The notes: generated by a model from the sequence alone, not told the origin. Counted from the first letter of the stretch, positions 52,992 to 62,579 are shown. The stretch: 64,000 nt of DNA from Bremerella alba (GCF_013618625.1 NZ_JABRWO010000010.1:240723-304722), one strand, 5' to 3'. Program-made: numbers and translations.

Positions 52992-54270
52992 CTCGAATGG
53001 GGTCGATGACTCGCAAGAGATCGATCATTCTCACAAGCACGATCGCTCCCAAGGTATCGATTTCTCGCATGTCGATATGAGCACGCTCGAGCCGGAAGCC
53101 CAGATGCGGCTTCTGATCGAGCATTCGTCCATGACCGGTGCAAGCGACCTGTTCATCTTTGCCGACGAACCAGAGTACCAGGTCGCCATGCGTCTATGGG
53201 GGCGAATGCGGTACATCACCAAGCTTCCTTCTGCTGAAGGGCGTCAACTGCTCAACTACGTCAAGGCTCTCGCCGGGATCGATATCACCGAGCGTCGCCG
53301 ACCGCAGGATGGTCGTTGGATTTATCGCGACGACGAAAAAGTCATCGACCTGCGATTGAATCTGATCCCGACTCGCGAAGGGGAAGATCTCACGATCCGC
53401 TTGTTGGATCGAGAGAACAATCTGTTATCGATCGAAGAGATCGGCCTTGGGCGTCACGACCGAAACGCCTTGATGGAAATGCTTCAGTCGTCTTCCGGTT
53501 TGGTGTTGGTCACCGGCCCCACCGGTACCGGCAAGACAACCACGTTGTATGCCTGCTTGCAGCATCTCAACGACGGGAATCGCAAGATCAACACCCTGGA
53601 AGATCCCATCGAGTTCTCTTTGCCTGGCATTCGCCAATCGCAAGTCAACTTGAAGGTCGGTCTCGACTTTTCCGATCTCTTACGAGGGGTGATTCGTCAG
53701 CAGCCTGACATCATCATGGTGGGTGAAATTCGGGATAAGGAAACGGCGATCACCGCCGTCCGGGCTGCCAACAGTGGGCACCTTGTTTTCGCGACGTTAC
53801 ATGCTCCGGTCGCTACCGGTGCCGTTCAAAGCATGTTGTCCTTCGACATCCATCCTTACTTCCTGGCCAGTTGCCTGCGTGGTGTGATCGCCCAGCGTCT
53901 GGTCCGTGTTCTCGATCCGGAAACACGCATGAGGTACGAGTTGGGGGCCAACAATACCACCTTCGCCGATATCGAACCGCTGTTGGAAGATGGCCAAGGG
54001 GGGCACTTCTATGGGCCTGATCCGACTGCCGAAAACGAAGGTTACAACGGGCGTACGGCCATCTTCGAGATGGTCACCATCAACAAAGGCCTGCGCGACG
54101 CGATCATCAATCGCCAGCCCACGCACGAGCTCGAAAAGATTGCCGAAGAGATGGGAATGGTCACCTTCCGCAAAGCCGCCATGTTGAAAGTCGCTCGCGG
54201 CGAAACAAGCATGGAAGAGGTCTTCAAGAGCGTCCCGGTCGAATACCTCGACCTAGAAACGACCAGCTAG
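52972..54270 (+). CDS. GspE/PilB-type secretion ATPase
   Basis: A 432-residue type II secretion/type IV pilus assembly ATPase. After a short disordered N-terminus (about 35 residues), Walker A is GPTGTGKTTTLY (near residue 184), the Asp box is INTLEDPIEFSLPG, Walker B is DIIMVGEIRDKETA and the His box is ATLHAPVATGA. It lacks a visible tetracysteine zinc module after the His box, unlike many GspE and PilB. The start is GTG 52972. It overlaps the STAS gene by 20 bases. No other secretion genes are in the window, so it may serve a complex encoded elsewhere. Confidence 0.9.
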   Translation: MSTPNHNSNGVDDSQEIDHSHKHDRSQGIDFSHVDMSTLEPEAQMRLLIEHSSMTGASDLFIFADEPEYQVAMRLWGRMRYITKLPSAEGRQLLNYVKALAGIDITERRRPQDGRWIYRDDEKVIDLRLNLIPTREGEDLTIRLLDRENNLLSIEEIGLGRHDRNALMEMLQSSSGLVLVTGPTGTGKTTTLYACLQHLNDGNRKINTLEDPIEFSLPGIRQSQVNLKVGLDFSDLLRGVIRQQPDIIMVGEIRDKETAITAVRAANSGHLVFATLHAPVATGAVQSMLSFDIHPYFLASCLRGVIAQRLVRVLDPETRMRYELGANNTTFADIEPLLEDGQGGHFYGPDPTAENEGYNGRTAIFEMVTINKGLRDAIINRQPTHELEKIAEEMGMVTFRKAAMLKVARGETSMEEVFKSVPVEYLDLETTS

Positions 54271-54671
54271 TCACCACCTTCAGTAGATGGTCGCCAATCC
54301 CCATCTTGTCCCCCTCGTCTCGCAGGGAGAGGGCTAGGGTGAGGGTTTTCTGCACGACGTTTACCCAACACCGTCAGCAAAACTACCGCACCGATCAACC
54401 TGAAGCAGAGGCATTCTGAACAAAGGATATTCTGGGGCAGGAACTCACATCCTAAGGGCCGGAGGCCCGGCCGAATATAGCCAGGTGGCGTAAGCCCCTG
54501 GTATCGAAACTCGAGATAAGCGTTAGCCCTGTAAGGGCGACCGAAAAAACAATCGCCAAGATTCGGTCGGCCCTTCCAGGCCTCAAAGCAAAGCTTAGTG
54601 CGAAGCGAATACCTCGCTTCCACAGCGGATCAAGTCAACGTTCGAACTCGACCGATAAATTCGACATGCTT
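54271..54671. repeat. 401-base gap with two repeat families
   Basis: No gene is visible. About 54295-54350 contains CCCCTCGTCTCGCAGGGAGA, GGGCTAGGGTGAGGG, a short repeat seen widely in planctomycete intergenic DNA. About 54460-54585 holds an inverted repeat, CCTGTAAGGGCGACCGAA with TTCGGTCGGCCCTTCCAGG, preceded by a short GGCCGGAGGCCCGGCC palindrome and a TATAGCCAGG stretch. I recall similar strings from planctomycete genomes. The gap lies between convergent genes. Confidence 0.6.
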
Positions 54672-55763
54672 CTAATCGTCGCTCAATTCAATTGTGATGG
54701 GCGAATTGGCAATGGCCGATTCGTCCGATACACGCGACTTCGCCAAGGGGCGGTTTCCGTTGCAGCTGTCCATCAACGACTTCGCTTGCTGAAACTGATA
54801 GTAGGCATCGACCACCGGCGGTGGTAGTTCGCGTGTGGCCTGTTTGGGCGAGCGGGCCAGCCACTGATCGACACTTCCAATCGGTTTGCTCGGGCGAACG
54901 ATCGACGTCAGGTAATCCAGTGGCGAGTCCTTGCGGCGATGGTGAATTTCGTCGTCGTACTCACGCTTCGTCTGCAGCCACTGCGACTCTTGCTGGATGT
55001 AACGTTCGGCCACCTCGGCCGCGTAGCGGTCGCCGGCCTGGTAGATTGCCACGGTGTACTGCGACTCAGGCAGTTCCGTTTCCTTCGAAGGGGCCCCCGG
55101 GACAACGGACTGGCGAATCTTCGCGCGGCAACGGACACTCATCGTGTCGGCGGACCAGTTTTCGGGAACGGCCAACACAATGCCAAGCAAGGTTGTCCCT
55201 TCCAGGCTCGTTTGGTTGGTGCGGTTGAAACGAAAGTAAACACCGCGGCCGCGATGAATCGTTCCGCTGGCCGCCACAAGCTTGAGGTCTGGCAAGATGT
55301 CCATTTTTTCAACGGTGGCCTGTTTCCGATTGAAGCCAAGTGTCGCGTCGGCTCCGAGGGTATCGGTGAGCCGCTCGTTCGCCGAGAGCTTGCCGTTGAG
55401 ATCGAACTCGGTTCGATTTTCCTTCGAGATGTTGCCAGCGTAAGGGCTTTGCAGTGTCGTTTGCGGCGAGAAGTCTTCGATTTGAATACGCGGGTTGTGC
55501 AGTTCAACGAAGAACGTCGTCTCGACGAGATCATCGGCGACACGCGAGTCGACCATCGTCGAGATCATCAAGTCCATTTGCAAGAGTCGATAGCCTGGCC
55601 GGGCATTTTTAAACTCAGCCGTTGTCACTTCGTTGGCAGGCGTGAGATACCCGATGTCAAACTGAACCGGCGAACCGGCCCAAGTCCAAGCCGGGGAGGT
55701 GGCAAGAATGCTGACAATTGTCAGGGTGTAGAAAATGCGAACCATGTTTGCTGGCCTTTTCAT
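54672..55763 (-). CDS. Secreted hypothetical protein
   Basis: A 363-residue protein with a signal peptide (MVRIFYTLTIVSILATSPAW, cleavage after AWAG-type). ATG 55763 is the first start; ATG 55745 would be a shorter alternative with an equally good signal. The mature part is beta-rich and has a charged helix near the C-terminus (AERYIQQESQWLQTKREYDD). No domain was recognised. It is flanked downstream by the repeat gap and upstream by the methionine-salvage operon; relation to it is not evident. Confidence 0.78.
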   Translation of the reverse strand: MKRPANMVRIFYTLTIVSILATSPAWTWAGSPVQFDIGYLTPANEVTTAEFKNARPGYRLLQMDLMISTMVDSRVADDLVETTFFVELHNPRIQIEDFSPQTTLQSPYAGNISKENRTEFDLNGKLSANERLTDTLGADATLGFNRKQATVEKMDILPDLKLVAASGTIHRGRGVYFRFNRTNQTSLEGTTLLGIVLAVPENWSADTMSVRCRAKIRQSVVPGAPSKETELPESQYTVAIYQAGDRYAAEVAERYIQQESQWLQTKREYDDEIHHRRKDSPLDYLTSIVRPSKPIGSVDQWLARSPKQATRELPPPVVDAYYQFQQAKSLMDSCNGNRPLAKSRVSDESAIANSPITIELSDD

Positions 55764-55962
55764 TGCGAGTCCGTAGTGGTCTTCGCGGCTTCAAAGCAGG
55801 TCGCATTCCGTGCGAAAAAGAAAGTCCTATCCGTCCGTGCTTGCCGAATCCAATTCGATCGTTGTCATCCTACGGTACGCATCGAAGTCGACAAGTGTTG
55901 GGCAGGGAGGAGCCAAAAGATGGCAAGATTTGCGGATTTCTCCGCCTGCTGGCGATGCACCG

Positions 55963-56694
55963 CTAGCCCAAAGAAACTTGGGCGAAGCTGGTGATCGCCT
56001 CGTGCGAGTGGCCATCTTTCACCGGTTTGTTGCCTGGGCGAATGCTCAGACGGGTATCCATGCCGATCTCTTGGGCGGCGTCCAATTCGGCGACGACATC
56101 GCTGATGAACAGCACCTTCTCAGCGGCTTCGCCCACCTCGGCGGCAATCGTGTCGTAGCTCTTGGCGACCTGTTTAGGACCGGTCGTCGTGTCGAAGTGA
56201 CCAGAGAAGTACTGCAGCAGATTGCCTGCTTCGCTGTGCCCGAAGAAAAGCTTCTGAGCCCCGATACTCCCGGACGAGTAGATGTACACGCGAAGGCCTG
56301 CCGAAGTCCACGCCTGCAACGCTTCGGGGACGTCGGCATAAACCTGGGCGATCATTTCGCCGCGTTCGAAGCCATTCTTCCAGATCATGCCTTGCAGGGC
56401 CTTCAAGCCGGTAGCTTTCACGTCGCCATCCATCAGTCGGCGAATTTCGGTCGCGACTTTGGCTCGTCGCTCCGATTCGTCGGTGCAGTCGGCTGTCCAG
56501 GTGGCGAAGTCCTCGCTGCCGGCATCTTGGGCGATCTGATCGAGAACCGGAGCAAGGCCCGGTTCGTTCCAGGCCGAATCGAGGTAAGCATCGAGTTCGC
56601 GCAGGACATAGGGGAACATGACATCGTACACGAAGGAAACGCTCGAAGTCGTTCCTTCGATGTCCAACAAAATGACATTCCAGGCACACGTCAT
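55963..56694 (-). CDS. mtnC: Enolase-phosphatase E1
   Basis: A 243-residue HAD-superfamily enzyme that enolises and dephosphorylates 2,3-diketo-5-methylthiopentyl-1-phosphate to acireductone. Its catalytic start is ILLDIEGTTSSVSFVYDVMF (DIEGTT in place of DxDGT, as usual in this family). The Ser in YIYSSGSIGAQKLFF and the final metal-binding ISDVVAELDAA follow. It is the last gene of the mtnB-mtnD-mtnC operon, with its ATG overlapping the mtnD stop by one base. Confidence 0.95.
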   Translation of the reverse strand: MTCAWNVILLDIEGTTSSVSFVYDVMFPYVLRELDAYLDSAWNEPGLAPVLDQIAQDAGSEDFATWTADCTDESERRAKVATEIRRLMDGDVKATGLKALQGMIWKNGFERGEMIAQVYADVPEALQAWTSAGLRVYIYSSGSIGAQKLFFGHSEAGNLLQYFSGHFDTTTGPKQVAKSYDTIAAEVGEAAEKVLFISDVVAELDAAQEIGMDTRLSIRPGNKPVKDGHSHEAITSFAQVSLG

Positions 56695-57275
56695 TAGAGT
56701 TTCACCACCGGATCGATGTCGTCGGCCTTGGCCAGGTAGTCAGGTCCCCAGCATAAAGGGGAGTACTTCACGTGGACGCCATCGTCCATGTAGTGCGGTG
56801 TCCAGCCGGAGGGGTCTTCGAACAAGCGAATGCAGCGGATGTGCCGGTCGCTGCACAGGTTGAACCAATGCTGCGTGTCGCGTGGTACGTTGATCAGGTC
56901 GCCTGATTCTACGAGCACGGCGAAGACCGGACCGTTTTCTGGATGAATGTGAAAGACGCCACGTCCTTCGACCGTGAAGCGAACTTCGTCTTCGTCGTGC
57001 GTGTGCTCTTTGTTGAACTTCTCGAGCATCGCATCGAGGTTGGGCGTCTCTGGCGAAACGTTAATCACGTCGGCGGTGACAAAGCCGCCTTGCTGCTTGA
57101 GCCGATCGATCTCAGGCTTATAGGCTTCCAGGATCTCTTCGTTGGTAGCCTTTTCGCCAATGCGGTCGGCGACTTCCCACTTTTCATACCAGATGCCAAA
57201 CGGTTTCAGGAAGTTGCTGATCTCCTGAGCGTCGGTGATGGTTCGGTTTTCGTCAGGTACGGAAATGCTGGCCAT
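56694..57275 (-). CDS. mtnD: Acireductone dioxygenase
   Basis: A 193-residue cupin that oxidises acireductone to 2-oxo-4-methylthiobutanoate, the direct precursor of methionine. The metal site reads [20 protein letters not shown], with the His, His and Glu ligands (HTHDEDE), and a later His in DTQHWFNL. It follows mtnB by 78 bases and overlaps mtnC. Fe or Ni in the site decides the product; this cannot be seen from sequence. Confidence 0.96.
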   Translation of the reverse strand: MASISVPDENRTITDAQEISNFLKPFGIWYEKWEVADRIGEKATNEEILEAYKPEIDRLKQQGGFVTADVINVSPETPNLDAMLEKFNKEHTHDEDEVRFTVEGRGVFHIHPENGPVFAVLVESGDLINVPRDTQHWFNLCSDRHIRCIRLFEDPSGWTPHYMDDGVHVKYSPLCWGPDYLAKADDIDPVVKL

Positions 57276-57353
57276 GGTGCCGATTTCTCCCTTCGCCGGA
57301 TGGGCGAAACTGATTCAAGAGGACGTGTGCGAAAAGTGATTGATTATGTGGGA

Positions 57354-58064
57354 TTACTTGGCAGGGCAAAGCTTGCCTTGTGCGGCTAGTTTGCGTCCCA
57401 AGACTTCGAATAGGAACTCGTAGATCTCGATATGCCGTCGAGCTTCGGCCAGGTCTTCGCCCCAGGTATACAAACCGTGATTGCGGATCAGGAAGCCGTG
57501 GATTGGCGGCAAGGATTCGTCTTGGACTCGCTTCTCGACCTTTTCGGCAAGCTTGGGAATGTCCTGGGTATTCTCGAAGATCGGCACGTGCTCGGTATGC
57601 TGGTGCGTCTTCACGCCGGCCAGGCCTTTAAGCATTTCGTACCCTTCGATATCGAAGCCCCCTTCGTCGCCGAACGTATCGGATAGAAGCGTGCCCCAGA
57701 CCGAATGAGTATGCAGGACCGAACCGACATCTTCCATGCGCGCTAACACAACGTGCAGTTGCGTCTCGGCCGAAGAGCGAGGCTGATCGGTCGTTGGCAT
57801 GTTTTCGGCGTCGACCTGATTGCCGTCGTAGTTGCTGCGAACAAAGTCGTTCGGGGCCAGGCGTCCCTTATCCATACCGCTGGCCGTAACCATCAGTTGG
57901 AGCGGGCTGCGATTGACGACGACGCTATAGTTGCTGCTCGTGCCGACAGACCAGCCACGCTCGAAGAAATATTGGCCCGTTTCCCGGAGCCCTTGGACCT
58001 GCTTGTCGAGGCCAGATAGGGCAGGGTGGGAAGGAGAACTCTTCAGCTCGGTATCGGTGCTCAT
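57354..58064 (-). CDS. mtnB: Methylthioribulose-1-phosphate dehydratase
   Basis: A 236-residue zinc enzyme of the class II aldolase/adducin family that dehydrates methylthioribulose-1-phosphate. ATG 58064 gives the expected N-terminus; the frame is open to 58121, but upstream would add 19 odd residues. The substrate loop is TSSNYSVVVNRSPLQLMVTA (near residues 40-60), the zinc His pair in SVLHTHSVWGTLL and a distal HGLYTWG. First gene of the operon. mtnA and mtnK/mtnP are not in this window. Confidence 0.94.
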   Translation of the reverse strand: MSTDTELKSSPSHPALSGLDKQVQGLRETGQYFFERGWSVGTSSNYSVVVNRSPLQLMVTASGMDKGRLAPNDFVRSNYDGNQVDAENMPTTDQPRSSAETQLHVVLARMEDVGSVLHTHSVWGTLLSDTFGDEGGFDIEGYEMLKGLAGVKTHQHTEHVPIFENTQDIPKLAEKVEKRVQDESLPPIHGFLIRNHGLYTWGEDLAEARRHIEIYEFLFEVLGRKLAAQGKLCPAK

Positions 58065-58201
58065 GAGGTGTCTGAATTCTTTCGCAGGCGGGCATTCAGG
58101 TACTTGAGTGCCGTCTGGCATCGCTATTGAGTAAAGGCAAGAAGTGTGAGTGTAGCAAATCGGGATGGTGCATCAACTCGCCACGCAGGTTCGGCGGTCG
58201 T

Positions 58202-58777
58202 TCAGCTATGCATCCTAGCGTTCTCATCTCCGGCGGCAATGATGGCAGCTTCCGCCGTGGCGAGTTCATCCAGCCGCGACATGACTTCCGCATCGGGTGC
58301 GTAATGCTTGGCCAGGCGTACGTATACAGCGTGGTGCCGCGCTTCGGATTCAAACAAACTATCGTAGAAATCACGCAACTCGGCATCTGGCAGGTGTTTG
58401 CGAAGCTGGTCGAAACGTTCGCAGCTGCGGGCCTCGATCAGTCCGGCAATCAGCAGTCGGTCGACGGCTCGCTGGGGTTCCTGGCTTCGGATCAACGCGT
58501 GCAATTGGCTGCCATAATTACCCGGTTTCAGGCGGCAGAACTTGATACCCCGTCGCTTGAGCAGCTGCCGCACCATCTGAAAGTGCTCGAGTTCCTCGTT
58601 GACGATCTCGGTCATCTCGCGGCACAGCTCTTCATCTTCGATGTAGGCGAACATCAAGTTCAGGGCCGTCCCAGCTGCTTTCTTTTCGCAGTGGGCATGA
58701 TCGATCAGGATCAGGTCTGTTTGTTTTTCGACCTGATCGAGCCAAAGCTGGCCCGATTCGGATTTCAAATGCAACAT
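58202..58777 (-). CDS. miaE: tRNA-(ms2io6A) hydroxylase
   Basis: A 191-residue diiron monooxygenase that hydroxylates the isopentenyl group of ms2i6A at position 37 of tRNAs reading UNN codons. The ferritin-like diiron helices carry HAHCEKKAAGTALNLMFAYI, EIVNEELEHFQMVRQLLKRR, LLIAGLIEARSCERFDQLR and LFESEARHHAVYVRLAKHYA. This four-helix arrangement and length are those of MiaE. The gene is on the minus strand, with the small His-rich gene upstream. miaA and miaB are not seen here. Confidence 0.94.
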   Translation of the reverse strand: MLHLKSESGQLWLDQVEKQTDLILIDHAHCEKKAAGTALNLMFAYIEDEELCREMTEIVNEELEHFQMVRQLLKRRGIKFCRLKPGNYGSQLHALIRSQEPQRAVDRLLIAGLIEARSCERFDQLRKHLPDAELRDFYDSLFESEARHHAVYVRLAKHYAPDAEVMSRLDELATAEAAIIAAGDENARMHS

Positions 58778-58865
58778 CAGTCAAGCTTCCCTCGTAAAAG
58801 ATTGAGTACCAATTTAGTGCTCTTTTCATGGAAGAACGAGGGGTGATACGACGAGCCGGCGCAGC

Positions 58866-58896
58866 AAAAACCCCTCGGCCGGAAGGGGCCGAGGGG
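58866..58896 (-). terminator. Terminator after the small His-rich gene
   Basis: A 10-base-pair stem, CCCCTCGGCC and GGCCGAGGGG, with a 6-base loop. On the minus strand it is followed by TTTTT (complement of AAAAA at 58866-58870). It stands 37 bases after the stop of the gene at 58933-59211. Confidence 0.88.
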
Positions 58897-58932
58897 CGTT
58901 GTCACGTCAGTATTTCATTCGCTTCGTTTCGC

Positions 58933-59211
58933 TTAGAAGCGGATACCGAACGAGAAACCTGGGCTACCGTAATAGAACCCGTTGCTGCGATAGTTCGGAC
59001 GTCCGTAGTAGTTGTACGAACGATAACGGTAAGGGCTCGGGTGATAGTGTCGGTGATAGTTCTGGTGGCGATATCCGGGGTGACGACCATGGTGCCCGTG
59101 ATGGTGGCCATGATGACCGCGGTCATAACGCGGACCACCAGCTTCTGCCGTAGCAGCAGCCCCAAACATCATTCCAACAGCAACAACAGCAGCAAGTAAT
59201 AACGACTTCAT
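58933..59211 (-). CDS. Small exported His/Tyr/Gly-rich protein
   Basis: A 92-residue protein with a signal peptide (LLLAAVVAVGMMFGAAATAEA). The mature part is basic and dominated by H, Y, R and G (YDRGHHGHHHGHHGRHPGYR, then NYYGRPNYRSNG). His-rich motifs may bind metals; the composition resembles small planctomycete surface or cell-wall proteins. A strong terminator follows, implying a separate, possibly abundant transcript. Function unknown. Confidence 0.82.
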   Translation of the reverse strand: MKSLLLAAVVAVGMMFGAAATAEAGGPRYDRGHHGHHHGHHGRHPGYRHQNYHRHYHPSPYRYRSYNYYGRPNYRSNGFYYGSPGFSFGIRF

Positions 59212-59644
59212 AGCGATTCTTCTCCAAAACCTAGCGGCAATGTTTTCGCAGTGGAAAACCGCGTTTCCCAGCTGCGACTCCGTTTGTTATCTGCTTAAGT
59301 ACAAACGCAGGGACTATGCCAATTCAGTCAGAAAATCCCTAAGTGATGACGCTATAAGTGCTTGCAGCGAATCTGTCGGGAGGGGAAGAAGGGAGGTTCT
59401 GTTATCGCAGTGACAACACACGTCTCAATGCGGGGCTGAATCACCGCGAATCGTTCGAACTTCGCACGGTATTTCACAGTCGCCTGGATAGCACTGAGAG
59501 GGGGTATGGCGATCAGAAAGACGCCTGGAGATGAGACTTTTGAGCGACCCACATAGACGCGAAGCCAAGGCAGGCCTGAGGTTACCCAAAGCGCATAAAA
59601 TAAGGCAGCTATTGGATTTCCAACGCTGCCTTCTCGCTTAAAAG
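59212..59644. other. 433-base noncoding stretch before the tRNA
   Basis: No gene is convincing. It holds the upstream region of the small His-rich gene (near 59212-59330) and, close to its right end, the terminator of the tRNA (59595-59633). The middle is of unknown content. Confidence 0.5.
59595..59633 (-). terminator. Terminator after tRNA-Asp
   Basis: AAGGCAGC (59602-59609) and GCTGCCTT (59625-59632) pair, with a smaller inner stem TTGG/CCAA. On the minus strand the stem is followed by ATTTTATG. It begins 12 bases downstream of the tRNA on that strand, so it should end the tRNA transcript. Confidence 0.8.
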
Positions 59645-59718
<74 letters not shown>

Positions 59719-59981
59719 AACTCGTGTTGAGATAAGTTAATATAGGCCCATCGCTCTGAAACTCAAGGCCCCCCTGGCGATAATTTGGCCGCATTTTTTC
59801 TCTCGGCCGCGATTTTGCAATAAATGCCAGTTATGTCATTTCTATGGGACCGACTCGCGTCCATTCTGTTCGCGCGATCCTGGCATTTCCGCGTGAATTC
59901 CCCCCGAATCACGGTTTTGTGACCTAGCGTTAGGAAGTGGAACCTTGTTTGTCTTATTTCTAATGTTTCGGAAAACCGACA

Positions 59982-60128
59982 ATGCGCGACTTCATTTTTC
60001 AAGTGGTTCGTGACGCGGAAGACTTCGTCGTCAACATGGGAACCCTGGAGTGGACGCTCGCATTTGCATTGGTCGTGGGCTTCGGCATTTTTTGTTTGCA
60101 AGGCGTGGGAAGTAAGACCCGTAGCTGA
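59982..60128 (+). CDS. Small single-helix membrane protein
   Basis: A 48-codon open frame: a charged N-terminal segment (RDFIFQVVRDAEDFVVNMG), then one hydrophobic helix (WTLAFALVVGFGIFCLQG) and a short basic tail (GSKTRS). It has a plausible composition for a small membrane protein. It sits 73 bases upstream of the diguanylate cyclase gene and could share its transcript. No Shine-Dalgarno is evident. It is a moderate call because such short frames can occur by chance. Confidence 0.5.
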   Translation: MRDFIFQVVRDAEDFVVNMGTLEWTLAFALVVGFGIFCLQGVGSKTRS

Positions 60129-60201
60129 TCTGGCTAAGGACAAGCGACACCGGAATAGACAGTCAATCGAGACCTTTTAGTGAGTGCAGGAAAGAGCCAG
60201 G

Positions 60202-61227
60202 ATGGAAGACTGGATTTTAGGAATTCCGACACCCGTTGCGATGGCATTGATCGCATTGATTGGGTATTTCCTAGGTAAACGGAACTATCACCCCGTTTCA
60301 GCCGAGCAGGTCTATGCTCGTCGGGAACTGAAGCGCGCCAAGGCAATTGTAAAGCAACTGGAAGAAATCTCACGCGAAGTACGCCGGAATCTGGCTTCCC
60401 ATCAATCGAGCATCGCCCACTTCAAGGAACGCATCGTCTTGATGAGTTCCCAGGAAAAGGAAACCGGCGAGTCATGGCAAACGCTGTGTGAAGAAGCCGA
60501 GCGGATGCTGAGCCCCACGATGCGGCTTTCGTCACAAATCGCGAATGCTTACGACGAAGTCCGACAGCAAGCCAATCTGCTGATGACCTTCACCGAATCG
60601 CGAACCGATCCTCTGACCGGACTGAGCAACCGACGTGCGCTCGACGACAGCCTGGAAAGCCTGTTCGCGATGAAGGAACGCTACGAGCTGACCTTCTCGC
60701 TATGCATTCTCGATGTCGATCACTTCAAACGAATCAATGACGAATTTGGACACTTGGAAGGGGATCGTGTTCTCCAGGAAGTGGCCAGTTTGATCGATAA
60801 CTGCGTTCGCGAAACCGACGTGGTGACACGTTACGGTGGCGAGGAATTTGTGATCTTGATGCCGTCGACCGATCTCGCGGGGGCATTGTACTTTGCCGAA
60901 CGCATTCGCGAATCGATTGAACAACGACTGAAAGTGACCGTTAGTGGAGGCGTCGCTCAGGCTGTCGCTACCGACGAATCCCAGACGTTACTCGCGCGTG
61001 CTGATGCGGCGCTGTATCGTGCCAAATCACGCGGTCGCAATTGCATCTATTGCCATACCGGTGAAGGCGTTCAAGAGCATCCCGTCCCCGGTTTGTCGCC
61101 TCCGGCCCTGCCGGGCGAGGACGAAGAAGCACTGCTCGAAGAAGTTCGATCCTTAGAGAAGTCGCTCGGAAAACGTGGAAGCGACAAAGCTGCACCACGC
61201 GAAGAACCTCAGGCCGAAACCGTTTAG
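60202..61227 (+). CDS. Diguanylate cyclase (GGDEF domain)
   Basis: A 341-residue protein that makes cyclic di-GMP. ATG 60202 has AGGAAAG at the right distance, so it is preferred over GTG 60184. A short N-terminal membrane helix (PTPVAMALIALIGYFLG) is followed by a coiled-coil segment (about 30-120) and the GGDEF domain. The active site is GGEEF (in RYGGEEFVILMPS), with the I-site RETD five residues before it. Both substrate and inhibitory sites look intact, so the enzyme is probably active and feedback-inhibited. It has a hydrophilic Glu-rich tail. Confidence 0.94.
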   Translation: MEDWILGIPTPVAMALIALIGYFLGKRNYHPVSAEQVYARRELKRAKAIVKQLEEISREVRRNLASHQSSIAHFKERIVLMSSQEKETGESWQTLCEEAERMLSPTMRLSSQIANAYDEVRQQANLLMTFTESRTDPLTGLSNRRALDDSLESLFAMKERYELTFSLCILDVDHFKRINDEFGHLEGDRVLQEVASLIDNCVRETDVVTRYGGEEFVILMPSTDLAGALYFAERIRESIEQRLKVTVSGGVAQAVATDESQTLLARADAALYRAKSRGRNCIYCHTGEGVQEHPVPGLSPPALPGEDEEALLEEVRSLEKSLGKRGSDKAAPREEPQAETV

Positions 61228-61244
61228 CTTCGGCCTGGTTTCTG

Positions 61245-62177
61245 TTACCAAATGCCTCGTAGACGATCGACACCGTACGATTCGGCCAGGTCGGTATCTT
61301 GCTTGGCTTTCTCGTCGTTGCCAAGCTTTTGGTGGGCGGTCGCGCGATGCGAATAAAGTACTGCCAAGATTTGCTTGAGCTGTTTGTCCATAAAGGAAAT
61401 CCCGCTCGGCATATTCTCGACTTGTTCGGGACTGAGATCGGCAAGCATCTTGGTCCGCGCTTTCTCGTAATACGAGATCGCCGCGTCCAGGTCGGTGACC
61501 GATCCTTCTAGATCGCCCTGGAATACTTTAAGGTAGCCGCGCGTATCGATGTACGAGGCGTCGTCGCCGTAATACTCGATTGCCAGTTCAATGTCTTTCA
61601 TGCCTTGGGCAATTTGTTCTGGTGTGGCGGCCTCGTCTGCGGCGGCCATGGCGATCGAGTAAGCCCGACGGTTGAGTGCCTCGTGCAGGTGAATCGTTTT
61701 CTCTTGCTCGGCTATATCAACCAACCGGTCTGCCAGGAACAGGGCTCCGTCATGCTGGCCCATGCGTGAAAGCAGGAAGCCAGCTTGGGTGACGACCCGT
61801 GGATCGTTCTTGCCCAGGGCGATCGCCTCTTCGATTTGTATGCGAGCTTCGGTCGTTTCTTCCTGACGATAATGCATTTCCGCGATATGTAATCGCAGTT
61901 CGGCGTTTTCGGGGTCCAACTCAACGGCTTCATTGGCCAGCTGCTTTGCCTCGTCGATGTTGTCCTTTTCCAAGGCATCGACCGCGGCAGCCCACTTCCA
62001 CTGGGCCATCGATTGAGGATTGAAGAATGAGTAGCCAACGTAAATTGCGCTCAGCAATAAGACCACCACAAGAACGAGAGCCAAGGGAGGACGCCGTGGT
62101 GGCGGCACTTGCGAAGGGCTAGGTGCTGGGGCAGGGTGGGCTTGGGATTCGGTCGAGTTCGACTCAGACATGGGCAT
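61245..62177 (-). CDS. TPR-repeat protein with N-terminal membrane anchor
   Basis: A 310-residue protein. After a proline-rich N-terminus (HPAPAPSPSQVPPPRRPP) and one membrane helix (LALVLVVVLLLSAIYVGYSF), it has five or six TPR repeats, for instance DALEKDNIDEAKQLANEAVE, AELRLHIAEMHYRQEETTEA and LYSHRATAHQKLGNDEKAKQ. TPRs mediate protein contacts. ATG 62177 is used; ATG 62171 is equally possible. The 3' end is 17 bases from the convergent diguanylate cyclase stop. Confidence 0.85.
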   Translation of the reverse strand: MPMSESNSTESQAHPAPAPSPSQVPPPRRPPLALVLVVVLLLSAIYVGYSFFNPQSMAQWKWAAAVDALEKDNIDEAKQLANEAVELDPENAELRLHIAEMHYRQEETTEARIQIEEAIALGKNDPRVVTQAGFLLSRMGQHDGALFLADRLVDIAEQEKTIHLHEALNRRAYSIAMAAADEAATPEQIAQGMKDIELAIEYYGDDASYIDTRGYLKVFQGDLEGSVTDLDAAISYYEKARTKMLADLSPEQVENMPSGISFMDKQLKQILAVLYSHRATAHQKLGNDEKAKQDTDLAESYGVDRLRGIW

Positions 62178-62579
62178 CCAAAAGATTTTGCGGAAAGAAA
62201 ATAGGGATTCGTTTCTTCCTCAACGATTGCCTGCATTCTACCAGAAACAGGCCACTTCCGAGAACAACGGCAGACAGGCAGCCACTACTCATTTTGCAGG
62301 CCTTGGTTCGCGCAGGTTTGAGCGAGAAATTTGATTGACGCTTGCGTAAAGACGATTTAAATTCGCCGGAAACTACCTCATTTTGTTCTACTAGGTCGCC
62401 CCGTTATGTTTCTTTCTCCTACGACGCTTTGCCGGTTGGCATTAACAGCGCATCCGTTGCGTTTTGTGTGGTCGTGATTCTAGCGCGTTAGAAAGAAAGC
62501 GAGGGCAGGCCAGAAGAGGATGAGGCCGGTTCTTTTCACGCTCGCTTTCTCTCATGTCTTCGTTAGAAGGAGATTCTCC
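62178..62579. promoter_or_regulatory. 402-base gap with a candidate promoter and structured leader
   Basis: Candidate promoter for the gene at 62580: TTGACG (62335-62340), 17 bases, TAAATT (62358-62363). This would leave a leader of about 210 bases. In it AGAAAGCGAG (62494-62503) and CTCGCTTTCT (62542-62551) are perfect reverse complements around 38 bases. An open frame beginning at 62520 is out of step with the real start and has no Shine-Dalgarno. Confidence 0.45.

Noticed and set aside
54939..55994. A 351-residue open frame on the plus strand, opposite the secreted protein gene and mtnC
   Set aside because: It overlaps two minus-strand genes, one of them (mtnC) firmly identified, and shows no protein-like pattern.
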